Source of the DNA: Liolophura sinensis
Taxonomy: Eukaryota > Mollusca > Polyplacophora > Chitonida > Chitonidae
Direction of reading: 5' to 3'
Assembly: GCF_032854445.1 (NCBI RefSeq)
Contig: NC_088302.1
Span: 14,999,338-15,063,337 of the forward strand
Length of the DNA: 64,000 nucleotides
This document shows positions 12,910-26,319 of the stretch, in pieces. A program made the position numbers and the translations under genes. Every line of letters starts with the position of its first letter. Positions within the stretch are counted from its first letter, which is position 1. The notes below the pieces were generated by a model. The model ran no database searches. It had not been told where the DNA came from and saw only the letters and a program-made list of their open reading frames with translations.

Positions 12910-15900
12910 ATATATAAATGAATAGATATAGATTTTTGTAAAGAAAGCCATTGTATACAAGCGCATTATGTGAACCTGCTTCATCGTTAAGACAGCGCTA
13001 CGTTTCTTTCCTCGTGCATCACGGAGCCATCACTGCTTCACACATCTCTGTTACTTTGTCTACATAGGAAACGTGGTATGACATCAGAGAATCGACTGAA
13101 CATTTAATATGCCGAAAAGATGTACGACGTTGATAGATTAGACAGGTGTTATTGCGTGTTTGTGATCATCATTTGCTGCTATATTTTCTGTCGCTACAAG
13201 CCCATTAAATGTGCACAATGCTGTGAAACTGCCACCTCTGAATAAGATTTTATCAAATGAGGATGTACGGCCTGTTAATATATATTTGGAGTCTTGCAAT
13301 TATCGAAATATGAAATGTGGATCAAATTAACGCATCACATGTTGTAATCGGTCTGCGCTCACCAGTTCATTAGCATATAGCATCCTTCAAAAGTGCAGTA
13401 TTACGCATTTTAAGCACTATTTTACACATTTGATGTAGCCAGAAGGTCGTGGTATCTGCAAACCGCGTAACGTAAAAGGAATGAAACTTCTGAGCTTCTG
13501 AGGGATTGAAACACTGCTGTGGGTAGCGTACAGACATCATGTGACAGAAGCCTTGTACGCACAATCTGCAGGATTCCTTCCTCGTCTACTGCCACGGTTG
13601 TCGCTTTAGCGTGTGCGGTTTATATTACGTGGGGTTTGTCTGATGACCGGTACAACACGAACAACACATATTTTGGCGAACTGTGCTATTGACGATCTCG
13701 TCCTGGTTTTTTTCTGTCCAGCGATGCTTAAGTTTTTTTTTCGAAGGCTGCACCACTCTAAATTCTGATTTTTTTTTGCCATACTAAATCCATTTTAAGG
13801 AGGTCAGATCATGTCGAATTTTTCCATGTATAGAGAAAGACACAAATGTGTGTTCATTGACCTTTATTATGCCATTTCCTCTGATGACCTGGCCTTGACA
13901 ACGTCAACAACACCACATGTGCTGTGTCGAACACTGCTATCGCATCACCTAGCTTGATGTTGGCGAGCTGTCTCCCACGTGGTCTGGAATCGATCGTCTT
14001 GTAACCACGTGACCTGGAGGCAGAACGTGCGCAGTATGACGAGGAAAAGTGTGCAGAAGGGTGTTTACCGAAAATGACAGCCTGTCTAGAGCGTAGGGAA
14101 TAGCAGTGAAGTGATTAAGCTCCACAGAAGAGTATGTTATTTGTCATCTGCGGTTGTTGATTTGGCCACCCGAGGCGAAGCACTAGGGATGTACCGTCTG
14201 CGTTGTGAAGTATAATACTCGATTTTCCATTGTATACGTGTACAGGTAGGTGGAGCAAGCCTATATACATTTACGTTTACATATCATAGATCAAGATTTG
14301 CTTAATTACGACCGTAAAAGCATATATACTGGGTATATTCCCCATACATTTACTTATTTGAAAGTTGTTGTTTTCATTCATCTAATAATTTCCTTCACCC
14401 TCAGTTCCGTTCTGATTTCGAATCCGTGACCGGCTCTCGAATTTGTTCATTTTATTTTTACTGGTGACGCGTTTTACGCTGTTCTGAGGAATATTTGACC
14501 TATATGAAAGCTTTTAGATTTATGGATGGAGAAAACCGAAATGAATTCGGGGAAGACGAGTCGAAGTCTGCCTTATTATTAACATATATTAAATGAATTA
14601 GCCTCGTCATGTATGCTAATGCTTATTTGTAAGCAGGGCCCTTGCGCGGCTGTCGTTGGCTTGCCTTAATGCTTGTCGCGGGCACTCTTACCAATGAATG
14701 CGTTGGGTCGACTGGTCAGAGGTATTACTTATCGAACGCCGTCCATATATCTGAAATGCAGAGGTGGAAAGCTCCCTGCCGGACATGTAGGCCTAGCCTA
14801 GATTCAGTTGGTATCTATACACCTATTAGACAGTTTGGATTAAGGAAATACCAAATATAAGAAGAAATTAAGGGGAAAAAGATTAATTCAATAAAAGAGG
14901 TGACAGTTAACCAGTATAATCTGAGTGTTTAATCATGCTGTTTTGATTGAGAGCTCCGAACAGATACGATATTTAAGACTATTTCACCTGCCTCTACGGC
15001 ACTTGCCAGGACTTGCATCAACAATTACGATTGCCTACATCTTGTTACATTTACAGATCAATTGAGTCGATCTAAAAGATTCTTTTATTCGTTATTGCTG
15101 AGCCGTGGTATTATGACCCCAGGTTATATGCCTCCACAAAATACTGAACGTTGAATTATTGTCAAAAACAAGACGGCTTATACCTTCGTATAGGCATTGT
15201 TATGACTGCAATATGTACTGTTATAAAATGTTTATATGTTTGTTATCACTGGTTGTAACCTCGTTGTCACGCTCATATCAAGCGTATATAACGCTTATAT
15301 CGCGACCGTGCCTCCTTGTTTTGTGCCAGACACACTTATAGGCTAGCATGATATTCGATTTCGATACTGAACACTCCCCGCGTCTTTCTAACATCATTGA
15401 GAACTGCTGACTTCTACTCTTTACATAAATCCGTTTTAATTTTCACTTTATATACTTTCTTTGTCCTTCAGGTGCTTTGGGAATTGGCCTTGTGATAATG
15501 ATCTAAAACGTCCATTTTCGGTTGTACGAATGTCGATGCCCATACCATAGTGCTGCCTCACAAAACAACTTGCTGAAGACATCAGGTGCATTATTCAGAC
15601 ACATTATACATTGATGTCAGGTCCACCAGTACCTGACTAATCTTTTACCTTCTAATATACGAGTGAAAAAGCCATTGCCAGTTTTTAAATTTTGACCCAG
15701 TGATCGTATGTAAATCAGTGAGGACATTTTAAATGTTTGCTCTCTGTACGGTATTAACGAAAAAGCAGACAACAAAATGACAAGGAAAGAGATATAAATG
15801 GAAAAGTCAGACATCTACCTGTGCATTTCGAAGTCAGGTTTTGGATGTTTTGATGAAGTTCCTGTGTTAAGTTCCCTGTCATGGAATCCTTGGTCATTTT

Positions 15901-16190
15901 GCGCCTTGAGGGTTTTCGGAGATTGCATCCGTTCTCAGTTAACACACACCGAATTCTCCAGAATCAACGACTGTCACCGCCCCATCGATTTCCATCTCTA
16001 ATTAACTCTGCATGGCAACTGACTGACGATGAGTCACTCATTCTGTCATTTATGGGCCCATCATCTTCTCTGTGAGAACACAAATTTTTTTTACTCAGTG
16101 GCCAGGTTATTCATGTAAATGCTTAAATAGTAGCAAATTGTCTTCAAGACGCTCCCATGGGAATGTACACCAATACTCTCGTCCTCTGCC
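12910..16190. other. Intergenic, no gene recognised
   Basis: Contains a decayed reverse SINE end at 14448-14560 (CGTTTTACGCTGTTCTGAGG, GAATATTTGACC). Otherwise only short frames with no splice-supported exon. Confidence 0.45.
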
Positions 16191-16204
16191 AAGAACCTTG
16201 TCCA

Positions 16205-18446
16205 CCCATTGCTGTTGTCCACCCATTGTTCTGTTATACCCATACTTGCCAGGACAACTATTCATCCATGCTCTTGTTCACGCATGCTCTGTTATACCCA
16301 TACTTGCCAGGACAGCTATTCATCCATGCTCTTGTTCACGCATGTTCTGCTATACCCATACTTGCCAGGAAGACTATTCACTCGTTGCTCTTGTTCAGGC
16401 ATGCTCTGTTATACCCATTCTTTCCTGGACAACTATTCGTCCATGATCTTGTTCACGCATGCTCTGCTGTACCCATACTTGCCAGGAAGACTATTCACCC
16501 GTTGCTCTTGTTCACGCATGCTCTGTTATACCCATTCTTTCCTGGACAACTATTCGTCCATGATCTTGTTCACGCATGCTCTGCTATACCCATACTTGCC
16601 AGTATTCACGCATTGCTCTTGTTCACGCATGCTCTGCTATACTCATACTTGCCAGTACGACTATCCATGCATGCTCTGCTATACCCATACTTGCCAGGAC
16701 AACTGTTCACCCTTGCTCTTGTTCACGCATGCTCTGCTATACCCATACTTGCCAGGACAGCTATTCATCCATGCTCTTGTTCACGCATGTTCTGCTATAC
16801 CCATTCTTGTCAGGAAGACTATTCACTCGTTGCTCTTGTTCAGGCATGCTCTGTTATACCCATTCTTTCCTGGACAATTATTCGTCCATGATCTTGTTCA
16901 CGCATGCTCTGCTGTACCCATACTTGCCAGGAAGACTATTCACCCGTTGCTCTTGTTCACGCATGCTCTGTTATACCCATTCTTTCCTGGACAACTATTC
17001 GTCCATGATCTTGTTCACGCATGCTCTGCTATACCCATACTTGCCAGTATTCACGCATTGCTCTTGTTCACGCATGCTCTGCTATACTCATACTTGCCAG
17101 TACGACTATCCATGCATGCTCTGCTATACCCATACTTGCCAGGACAACTGTTCACCCTTGCTCTTGTTCACGCATGCTCTGCTATACCCATACTTGCCAG
17201 GACAGCTATTCATCCATGCTCTTGTTCACGCATGCTCTGTTATACCCATACTTGCCTGGACAACTATTCATCGATGCTCTTATTCACGCATGCTCTGTTA
17301 TACTCATACTTGCCAGGACGACTGTTCACCAATGCTGTTGTTCACACATGCTGTGCTATATCCATACTTCCAAGGACGACTGTTCACCCATGCTGTTGTT
17401 CACACATGCTGTGCTATACCCATACTTGAAAGGACAACTATTTATCCATGCTCTTGTTCACGCATGCTGTGCTATCCCATACTTGCCAATATTCACGTAT
17501 TGGTCTTGTTCACCATGCTGTGCTATACCCATACTTGCCAGGACAACTATTCATCCATGCTCTTGTTCACGCATGCTCTGTTATACCCATACTTGCCTGG
17601 ACAACTATTCATCGATGCTCTTATTCACGCATGCTCTGTTATACTCATACTTGCCAGGACGACTGTTCACCCATGCTGTTGTTCACACATGCTGTGCTAT
17701 ACCCATACTTCCAAGGACGAGTGTTCACCCACGCTGTTGTTCACACATGCTGTGCTATACCCATACTTGCCAGGACAACTATTTATCCATGCTCTTGTTC
17801 ACGCATGCTCTGCTATACCCATACTTGTCTGGACAACTATTCATCCATGCTCTTGTTCACGCATACTCTGCTATACCCATACTTGTCAGGACGACTATTC
17901 ATCCATGCTCTTATTCACGCATGCTCTGCTATACCCATATTGGCCAGGACGACTGTTCACCCATGCTCTTATTCACGCATGCTGTGCTATACCCATACTT
18001 GCCAGGGCGACTGTTTATCCATGCTCTTATTCACGCATGCTCTGCTATACCCATACTTGCCAGTACGACTATTCATCGATGCTCTTATTCATGCATGCTC
18101 TGCTATACCCATACTTGCTGGGAGAACTATTCATCAACGCTCTTGTTCACGCATGCTCTGCTATACCCATACTTGCAGGACGACTATTCACCCACGCTGT
18201 TGTTCACACATGCTGTGCTATACCCATACTTGCCAGGACAACTATTCATCCATGCTCTTATTCATGCATGCTCTGCTATACCCATACTTGCCAGGACGAC
18301 TATTCATCCATGCTCTTATTCACGCATGCTCTGCTATACCCATACTTGCTAGGAGAACTATTCATCAACGCTCTTGTTCACGCATGCTCTGCTATACCCA
18401 TACTTGCCAGGACGACTATTCATCCATGCTCTTGTTCACACATGCT
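16205..18446. repeat. 58-bp minisatellite, about 38 copies, with higher-order duplication
   Basis: The unit begins CATGCTCTGCTATACCCATA, continues CTTGCCAGGACGACTATTCA and ends TCCATGCTCTTGTTCACG. All three + frames are open (up to 641 codons) because the unit lacks forward stops and 58 leaves remainder 1 on division by 3. A block around 16369-16590 recurs at about 16814-17035 (offset 445 bp), and another near 17250 recurs near 17597 (offset about 347 bp). These are nested duplications. Confidence 0.95.
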
Positions 18447-18449
18447 AAC

Positions 18450-20904
18450 TGTTAAGTACGATGTCAAACCCCAATTATGCATACTTACATACATATATTG
18501 ATATACATGTGTGCTCTAAGACGATCGTTTAACCAGGCGCAACTGTACCTCGATGTGTGCATATTCTGTCAAGCCATTTTCACCCATGGTCATATTCTTG
18601 ACTATAGCCAATGTATGTACATGATAAGGCAATCAGATCTCATCTTGGCTTCGCAGCATGTGGCTGTATTAAGGTCCCCCTCCCCCATCCCCACGTGAAT
18701 CTGGTAGCCACTTCTGTACCGTCGCACGTATAATGTGGGAATGGAAGTTGGCTGGTTGCGAAGGGGCGACGCGAGTGATGATTTTGTGTTGTTTTATGGC
18801 TGGTTTCCAATAAGTACATTTGGCCAGCGAGACATGTTCATTACATCAAGCTCTGATCAAGATGAAAATAAAATACACATGTTGCCTGGAGACGGAAGTA
18901 CATAAGTATACCAAAACAGGATGTCAAGAGCGCAGGCGTGACAATCGGAAAAAGGATAAAGTGTTTGCATATGGTAGCGCTCAGATAAAGCTTTCCACCT
19001 ATATATATGATACATATGTGAAGCATCATCTCATTCCACTGTTTCAAGAAACGTATATTAAGTCATATTATCATACTTACAAACGATGTTAATATTATAG
19101 AAGGAATGAGTAAGACTTAACGCCACGTCAGTAGGACTGTAGCCATTTATCGTGGCGTTGTAATTTTATAGAAGTAAAATGTACAAAACACTAGACGAAG
19201 GGTCAAAATTATCATCCAGGCCGTATACCAGAAAAAATGGTACTAGTAGTGTGGGAGGGGAGGGAACGATTCTTAAGGTCGCCATTTCCATTTACCGCCG
19301 GTACCTTTGATCATACTTTTCTCAAGCCCATCATTTGACTATCAAAAGCACGGAAAATTAGGTTTGCCAGCGACCCAAATATATAATAATCAGATATAAT
19401 AACCGAGCATACTACAACTTTACTTCTTAAATTTCAAAAAAGTGGATCCGACTTAAGAGCTATTCATACTGGTATAGGGTCATATAAATTCAAAGGACTA
19501 TTACAGATTCAAAATATCCGGTCCAGAGATATATATGTAGGAAGTGACATTTTCGTTCTAGTCGATTTTACTACTGGCTACACCATATTTTTCAATGGTT
19601 ATCTGACTCTATGACCATTCAGTTTTGCCCAAATTCCTAGTTCTGGACTGAATTTCTGACTAGCGCGTATGAAACACCACTGAAATAAAACTATATTCAT
19701 TCAAGAGTAGACGAATTCGAACTCGTGCACACATCGGTGAACGAAATTCTTCAGTAGATTACCCAGACAACCTTGAAATCATTACTCACTCAACTTTCAA
19801 ATCATTATTTATGTCAAATAATATTCTAAATTAAAGCGCAAAACACCAATGAAATAAAGAGAAATAAATTCAAAAGAAAGTAGCTGGATTCGAACCCACG
19901 GACCCATCGGTGAACAAAATTCTTCATTAGATGCCAACAATATTACCCACTTAACCTTTTATTTATTACAATCTCAACATTCAAAGGCCTTAGGCCTACA
20001 TGTTAGCTCTGCTGTACAGTATATCCTTGTGTCCGATTAACACTGAATGTATATGTAGCATTGGACGAAAGAATCTCTCTGTGTAGGTTTGTTTGCAATC
20101 TGAGGTTCTGCCTTGGATCATTTGTACTTGACTCATGTACCTGGCTATTTTTAGCCTAATCGAAATCTCCTTTCAAGTTGGGATCCCAAAAGAATGGCAT
20201 CGCGAGGTGTGGCAAAGACTAGGTCAGCCAGGCACGTGAATGCTTGATATCTGCTCTCGAACACATATAGGCCTACATCCAGATCAAGTGGTTATCCATG
20301 ATTAGCCATAATTAGTCATTTTAGTTCGTTCCCTTTTTCTAAGTGTCGTTCGGTGCTTGTGTAAAAGTCATTTGAGAGTCGATACAGTGAATCTGACGGT
20401 GTATTAGGTCTATAACTGGGTATTGACTCGTCAGTATTTATAGGGAAGTACGCGGTTCACACATGCGTATGGACATCGCTAACTGAAACCACGTGCGGGA
20501 AGCGCGCTGTTCTGGGTCAAACGCCATCAGGGAAGTGGCTGAGGATAACGTAATGACGGTAAGTGATGTTCATCATTCGAGTGCCTAGTGGGTAAAAAGA
20601 CCATGGCCTGACTTTGAACTTTCCATGCACTTACCCAACGTTAACAGCCAGCTGTGTCAGCTGTAGGGAAGGTACACTTGTATACAAACTGTTGTGTTAC
20701 AAGTACATATAGGGCATTTAATGTACATTTATAGTAGTTCACCTCGATATAGTGGGTACATGTATATACGTATACTTATAAATGTTGAACTAATTATAAT
20801 GCCTGGCCCAGGGCAATTGAATGAAAATACAGTACTATAAATTCGTGTAAGTAAAGGAGATTGTGCCATCATCCTGTGACAAGTCAGGATGTATATTTGT
20901 ATTT
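18450..20904. other. Intergenic, no gene recognised
   Basis: Holds a short family 2 tail (TTAAGTACGATGTCAAACCCC, about 18451) and a short inverted pair AACGCCACG/CGTGGCGTT at 19117-19161. Two tRNA-like remnants lie near 19715 and 19888, listed separately. Confidence 0.45.
19690..19960 (-). repeat. Two tandem tRNA-like SINE remnants
   Basis: GAATTCGAACTCGTGCACAC (about 19713) and GGATTCGAACCCACGGACCC (about 19887) look like reverse-strand box B regions. Each is followed by CATCGGTGAACRAAATTCTT, and they sit about 173 bp apart. AACACCAATGAAATAAA between them resembles the shared tail. They are not intact tRNA genes. Confidence 0.55.
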
Positions 20905-21185
20905 ATGCTTGGGGGTGGGGGGTGGGGGATTTACGTCGTACTTAACAATTTTTGAGTCATATGACGACGAGAAGTCTTTGGGTATGTGTACATCTATTGC
21001 GTCTTCTTGTGGCAGGGCGAGTCCATGCCGCCACTGAAGTATCATGCCGTAGACACCAGACATGACACCCCACCCAGTCACATACTGACACCGGACCAAC
21101 CAATCATGTTTCCTTGCTTTAAGCTCTCAGTGCTGAGCGCCAAGCGAGGCAGGAGCATGTGCCATTTTAAAATTCTTTGGTTCCC
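20905..21185 (-). repeat. Family 2 interspersed repeat, near full length
   Basis: The reverse complement matches 37853-38150 and 39893-40195: CGTCGTACTTAACAATTTTT, ATGACGACGAG, GACACCCCACCCAGTCACAT and GTGCCATTTTAAAATTCTTT. The 134-codon frame across it is incidental. Confidence 0.85.
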
Positions 21186-21189
21186 GGTA

Positions 21190-22750
21190 TCTCCGGACTT
21201 TGCAAGTGCGGATGAATATAGAACTATGTATAGAAAAGCGGTATTTTATCATTTTCTAGGAAAGACATCCAAGGAAAAGAAGAAGTGTATACATGCATAT
21301 ATGGTTAAAATAAATTTGAGTAGCCTTCGCTATACGGTTGAAAAAGCCCAACGTTGGGTGGACAAGTATCAGATATGGCATATATTGTAACAGACATCAC
21401 CAGACTCTCGGGTGAGCTTTACTATTCCTTAGTTCATTTCACCAAACCGCAGTTTTGGTGAAACTTAACTATGTAAGGCTGTGTCTTGTTCCATCAGCTT
21501 ACATTGAACACCTCTGTATTTCCTTTGCTGGCTTCAGTATACTACTGCTGGGCATCAAATAATTCCAGGTAGCTGTTCCCATGTGTCATGAGTGAAAAAA
21601 TGTAGTGGAAATTGGATAAATTCCACTCCAACCGCCATGTTTGAATACATACTCCTCACAGCCAATACATGGGAGATAACTATTGACACTTTTAGCACAT
21701 TTTGTACTTGTTCAACCATTTATTTAATTCTGCTTAATTTATTTGAGAAATCTTTTTAGTGATCAATGTTGATTATGGGTTCTCTCTAGGTTATTACTGC
21801 AGAGGCTGATCCTATATGATTAGCCCATATGTGTGCAAAAGTCAATCTTGTCGAGTATTATTGGCAGTGATAATTGTATATATGATTGTCCTCACAGTGA
21901 GGAGTATGCATTCAAGCGTGGCGGTTGGAGTCGGAATTTATTCAGTTTTAACTATAGTTTCATGCTTGTGTGGATATACTAGTGATGACACATGGGAACA
22001 CCTACCTGGAATTCATAGCTGGAAAGACAGTGACCACGAACAGACAAATTATTTGATGCCCAGCAGTAGTATACTGAAGCCATCAAGGGAAGTACAGAGG
22101 TGTTCAAGGTAAGCTTATGGGACAAGACAGGGCTGTAATAGTATACGTAATCACAGCCCTACCGAGGTAGTTTTAACTTTACATTCATAGGCCCAAAACA
22201 TTTCCAGTGGATGCTCATTTCATTATGAATTATTCGAAGAGCAACGGGAATAAATGCAAGTCTGGCGTGTCGTGCAATGGATGTTAAGCCATATATATGT
22301 GTGTATATACGTGACGTACAGTTTGCATGCAATTCTTAGATCACAAGTTTCGAACGACAGGGCAATTGTCGCCCAGGTGTCATACATTTAATACGGCTTC
22401 ATCATCGTTGTCTGTTCGGTTTTAACGTTCAGCGACGAAATGGATGGTTGATTTCTTTGATTGTGGGGAACTTCAAAGCCTGACACTGTTTAACTGTCAT
22501 GTGATGGGGCAATGTTCTGTTTTGTGTGACTCACTTTATACCATGCCTGTTTTTTGTGTTAGTATGTATAGTAAAGAGCAGCTGTACATGGACCCATGCA
22601 TGTAGACATGCACTGAATGTCCATTTTAGTGGGGCAGCTGTCGTGTAATTTATATAGAGATATAACTGAATAGCGTTCCCATGTATATAAAGTCACCCTG
22701 TTACACATATAGATTAGGTTTTTTTTTGTACAACACATCCATCACAGTAA
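21190..22750. other. Intergenic with one unrecognised 98-codon open frame
   Basis: An open frame at 21816-22112 begins ATGATTAGCCC and has a hydrophobic stretch (VLLAVIIVYMIVLTV) near its start. No flanking gene structure supports it and I do not recognise it, so I do not call a gene. Confidence 0.3.
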
Positions 22751-22751
22751 G

Positions 22752-23016
22752 GGCCTCCGTGGCTCAGTCGGTTAAAGCGCTAGCGTAACGTAATGACCCA
22801 GGAGTCTCTCACCAATGCGGTCGCTGTGAGTTCTAGTCCAGATCATGCTGGCTTCCTCTCCGGCCGTACGTGAGAAGATCTGCCAGCAACCTGCGGATGG
22901 TCGTGGGTTTCCCCCGGGCTCTGCCCCGTTTCCACCCACCATAATGCTGGCCGTCTTCGTATAAGTGAAATATTCTTGAGTACGGCGTAAAACACCAATC
23001 AAATAAATAAGTAAAT
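22752..23016 (+). repeat. SINE family 1, full length
   Basis: Head GGCCTCCGTGGCTCAGTCGG (box A), GTGAGTTCTAGTCC (box B), body GCGGATGGTCGTGGGTTTCC and tail AAAACACCAATCAAATAAAT are all present. Imperfect flanking repeats (CCATCACAGTAA at about 22738, CCAACGCAGTAA at about 23018) look like a decayed target-site duplication. Confidence 0.93.
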
Positions 23017-23235
23017 CCAACGCAGTAAAGGGCAAACAGTACTTCCCAGTCGCAAATGTGCCGGTATAAATAAATGATATCATATTGCAGAAATATAACA
23101 ACACTTCTGATGTTAGAAGCTTAGCATGGATAGATCTGACGAAGGTACACACTCGTTGGCTTTATAAAAGTTTAAATAAGCACTTTCTCTTTTATATCAG
23201 TTGGAACTTTTAATAAAACTATATCTACTGTAGGC

Positions 23236-23370
23236 TATGAAAGCCGAATGGAGACATCTCGGCTTGCGGGTCGCGGCACGAGGACGGAGCAAATCGCGCG
23301 CCAATGGCACCTTCTTTGTGCCCCGGCCCACGGCGGGGCGAGATGTCCTCATCTGGATTCCATAGTAGGC
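23236..23370. other. GC-rich block bounded by imperfect inverted repeats
   Basis: GC-rich, CpG-rich DNA in an AT-rich setting, bounded by GGAGACATCTCG (23250-23261) and CGAGATGTCCTC (23339-23350), which pair at about 10 of 12 positions. Inside is a hairpin GGCAC-CTTCTTT-GTGCC (23306-23322). It could be a small non-autonomous element or a structured RNA; I do not recognise it. Confidence 0.5.
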
Positions 23371-24084
23371 GGTTGGTTTGCATATAGATACACAGATTGT
23401 GTGCTAAGGCTTTACATATATACAATACTGAATAACTGTATGCCTGTGTGGATGAAAGCAACTGCATTTATTTATTTAAAACACTGAGCTTAAATTTAGC
23501 CTAGATTTAAATTTGATCTATTTATATTTCAGTTTTGCGACTTATTTTAACAAGCGTCATAGTACGGGGCCATTAAAGGATGACGACTTACAGAAATATG
23601 AGTATGGCCTTACAAGCCTGTATATGTACTCTTATACCTATACATATGTTACATAGGCTAATTTTCAACAGGCCTTTAGTTCCAATAATTACGCCCTGGG
23701 CTAACAGGGGAGGTATCGGCGGGGGTTTGGGCAGGGGTATATGTTGTCATATTAGTTATAGAGCCCATCAGGTGTAACGGTATACAAATGCACAGAGAAC
23801 CCGCCCTGCTCATCCACCCGCCTTGCTCTTGACACTTACATATGTATGATATGGATTCAGTCGTTGAGTATATCCTGCGCATAAGTAAGTACAAGCTTGA
23901 TGCCAGCTGGATATTAATGGCGTGTGTGTACATATATCAGTCTGAAGTCGTGCATTTGTTCAGCCGTCTCACTAAAAACTCTAAAATTCTGAATGTAGAG
24001 CTTGCCAAATTGTCGTCTTATCTTACATTTGTCAGTGCTTTATATCCCTTACTGTGTAGTCATGTTGTAAGCTGCCAGGTACCA

Positions 24085-24206
24085 TTCCTTCAGGAGGTTA
24101 TGTTTTTGCCAGTGTTTATTTGTCTGTCTGTCTGTCTGCCTAAACGAAAAGTATAATGATGAAAGTTGACCGAGCCACCGACCGATCGACCGACAAACAG
24201 ACAGAG
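24085..24206. repeat. TGTC/GACC simple repeats within a possible dispersed element
   Basis: AGGAGGTTATGTTTTTGCCA precedes a TGTC run (24116-24138). A GACCGATCGACC run and CAAACAGACAGA follow at 24166-24206, so TCTGTCTGTCTG and CAGACAGA form an inverted pair. The opening motif resembles a dispersed invertebrate repeat, from memory only. Confidence 0.4.
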
Positions 24207-24718
24207 TTGGTTCTCGCAGCTGAAGTAGGAATACACGGAAATGTCGTATTTATCAATATAAATACGTATTTAATTCTGTTTGAATGTCCTCAGAAAATAA
24301 TTGAACTGGACCTTCATCGAAAAACCGGGAAACTCTAAGAATCGTGTTAAAACTACAATCAGGAAAGTAAATAAATCGACTGGAATCGAGGTAGATTTCA
24401 TAGACCGAGTAGGTGGGAGAATATATTAAATAAAACTATCCTGTAGTCCACGTGACCAGAAAGATTGTGGCCAGAGTTAATATACAAACATGTACTCTGT
24501 ATTTTGTTTACATCTCAGCTGTTAAAGGAAATGTCTTCAGTTTGTTATTGACCTCCAGTCAGTTCGTTCACGCCGTGTTACTTGTCAGTCGTGCTGTAGT
24601 GCACTTGTTCGAGTATTGATCAGGTAGTTTATATAAACTATTGAAGTGAAAAGAAAGCAGCACTGGTTGATGTTCACGGGCAATTAAGCTGCGTTGAGAG
24701 TATTATAATCGCTCCCAA

Positions 24719-26316
24719 AGTAGGCCTATACAGGTGGGGTCATAACGAACCAATACCCACAGTAGGCCAATACAGGTGTGGTCATAACGAACAAATACCC
24801 ACAGTAGGCCTATACAGGTGGGGTCATAACGAACCAATACTCACAGCAGGCCAATACAGGTGGGGTTATAACAAAAAAATACCCACAACAGGCCTATACA
24901 GGTGGGGTCATAACGAACCAATACCCACAGTGGGCCTATACAGGTGGGGTCATAACGAACCAACACACCACAGCAGGCCTATATAGGTTCGGTCATAACG
25001 AACCAATACCCACAGTAGGCCTACACAAGTGGGGTTATAATGAGCCAATACTCACAGTAGGCCTATATAGGTGGGGTCATAACGAACCAGTACCCACAGT
25101 AGGCCAACACAAGTGGGGTCATAACGAGCCAATACCCACAGTGGGCCTATACAGGTGGGGTCATAACGAACCAACACACCACAGCAGGCCTATATAGGTG
25201 GGGTCATAACGAACCAATACCCACAGTAGGCCTACACAAGTGGGGTCATAATGAGCCAATACTCACAGTAGGCCTATCGCTGTGGGGTCATAACGAACCA
25301 GTACCCACAGTAGGCCAACACAAGTGGGGTCATGACGAGCCGATACCCAAAGTAGGCCTACATAGGTGGGGGTCATAACGAGCCAATACCCACAGTAGGC
25401 CTACAAAGTAGGGTCATAACGAGCCAATACCCACAGTAGGCCAATACAGGTGGGGTCATAACGGACCAATACTCACAGTAGGCCTATATAGGTGGGGTCA
25501 TATTGAACCAATACTCACAGTAGGCCAATAGAGGTGGGGTCATAACAAACCAATACTCACAGTAGGCCAACAGGTGGAGTCATAACGAACCAATACTCAC
25601 AGTAGGCCAATACAGGTGGGGTAATAACGAACCAATACTCACAGTAGGCCAATAGAGTTGAGGTCATAACGAACCAATACCCACAGTAGGCCTATACAGG
25701 TGGGGTCATAACGAACAAATACCCACAGTGGGCCTATATAGGTGGGGTAATAACGAACCAACACTTACAGTAGGCCAATAGAGGTGGGGTCATAACGAAC
25801 CAATACCCAGCGTAGGCCAGTACAGGTGGGGTCATAACGAACCAATATTTACAGTAGGCCCATATAGGTGGGGTCATAAAAAACCAATACCCACAGTAGG
25901 CCTATACAGGTGGGATCGTAAGGAGCCAATACCCACAGTAGGCCTACACATGTGGGGTCATATTGAACCAATACTCACAGTAAGCCAATACAGGTGCGGT
26001 CATAGCGAACAAATACCCACAGTGGGCCTATACACGTGGGGTCATAGCGAACCAATACCCACAGTGGGCCAATACAGGTGGGGTCATAACTAACAAATAC
26101 CCACAGTGGGCCTATACAGGTTGGGTCATAACGAACCAATACTCACAGTAGGCCTATACAGGTGGGGTCATTACGAACAAATACCCACAGTGGGCCTATA
26201 CAGGTGGGGTCATAACAAACCAATACCCACAGTGGGCCTATACACGTGGGGTCATAACGAACCAATACTCACATTATATGCAGGTGGGGTCATAACGAAC
26301 CAACACACCACCTATA
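24719..26316. repeat. 42-bp minisatellite, about 37 copies
   Basis: The unit is AGTAGGCCTATACAGGTGGG + GTCATAACGAACCAATACCCAC. GGCCTA/GGCCAA and ACCCAC/ACTCAC variants alternate along the array. 42 is 14 codons, so local open frames occur (for example 26106-26387), but most copies differ and frames break. Confidence 0.93.
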
Positions 26317-26319
26317 TAC

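Noticed and set aside
14642-14860. 72-codon frame with a signal-peptide-like start
   Set aside because: The apparent start is TTG, not ATG; no exon signals or homology.
16576-18501. 641-codon open frame and three overlapping long frames
   Set aside because: They run through the 58-bp minisatellite. The length is explained by a stop-free unit whose size is not a multiple of 3, with no start context, splice signals or non-repeat sequence.
22772-23152. 126-codon reverse frame
   Set aside because: It lies over a full-length SINE. The same peptide appears opposite other copies of the element.
24719-26316. CRISPR-like array
   Set aside because: Repeats are head-to-tail without unique spacers and the DNA is eukaryotic, so this is a minisatellite.
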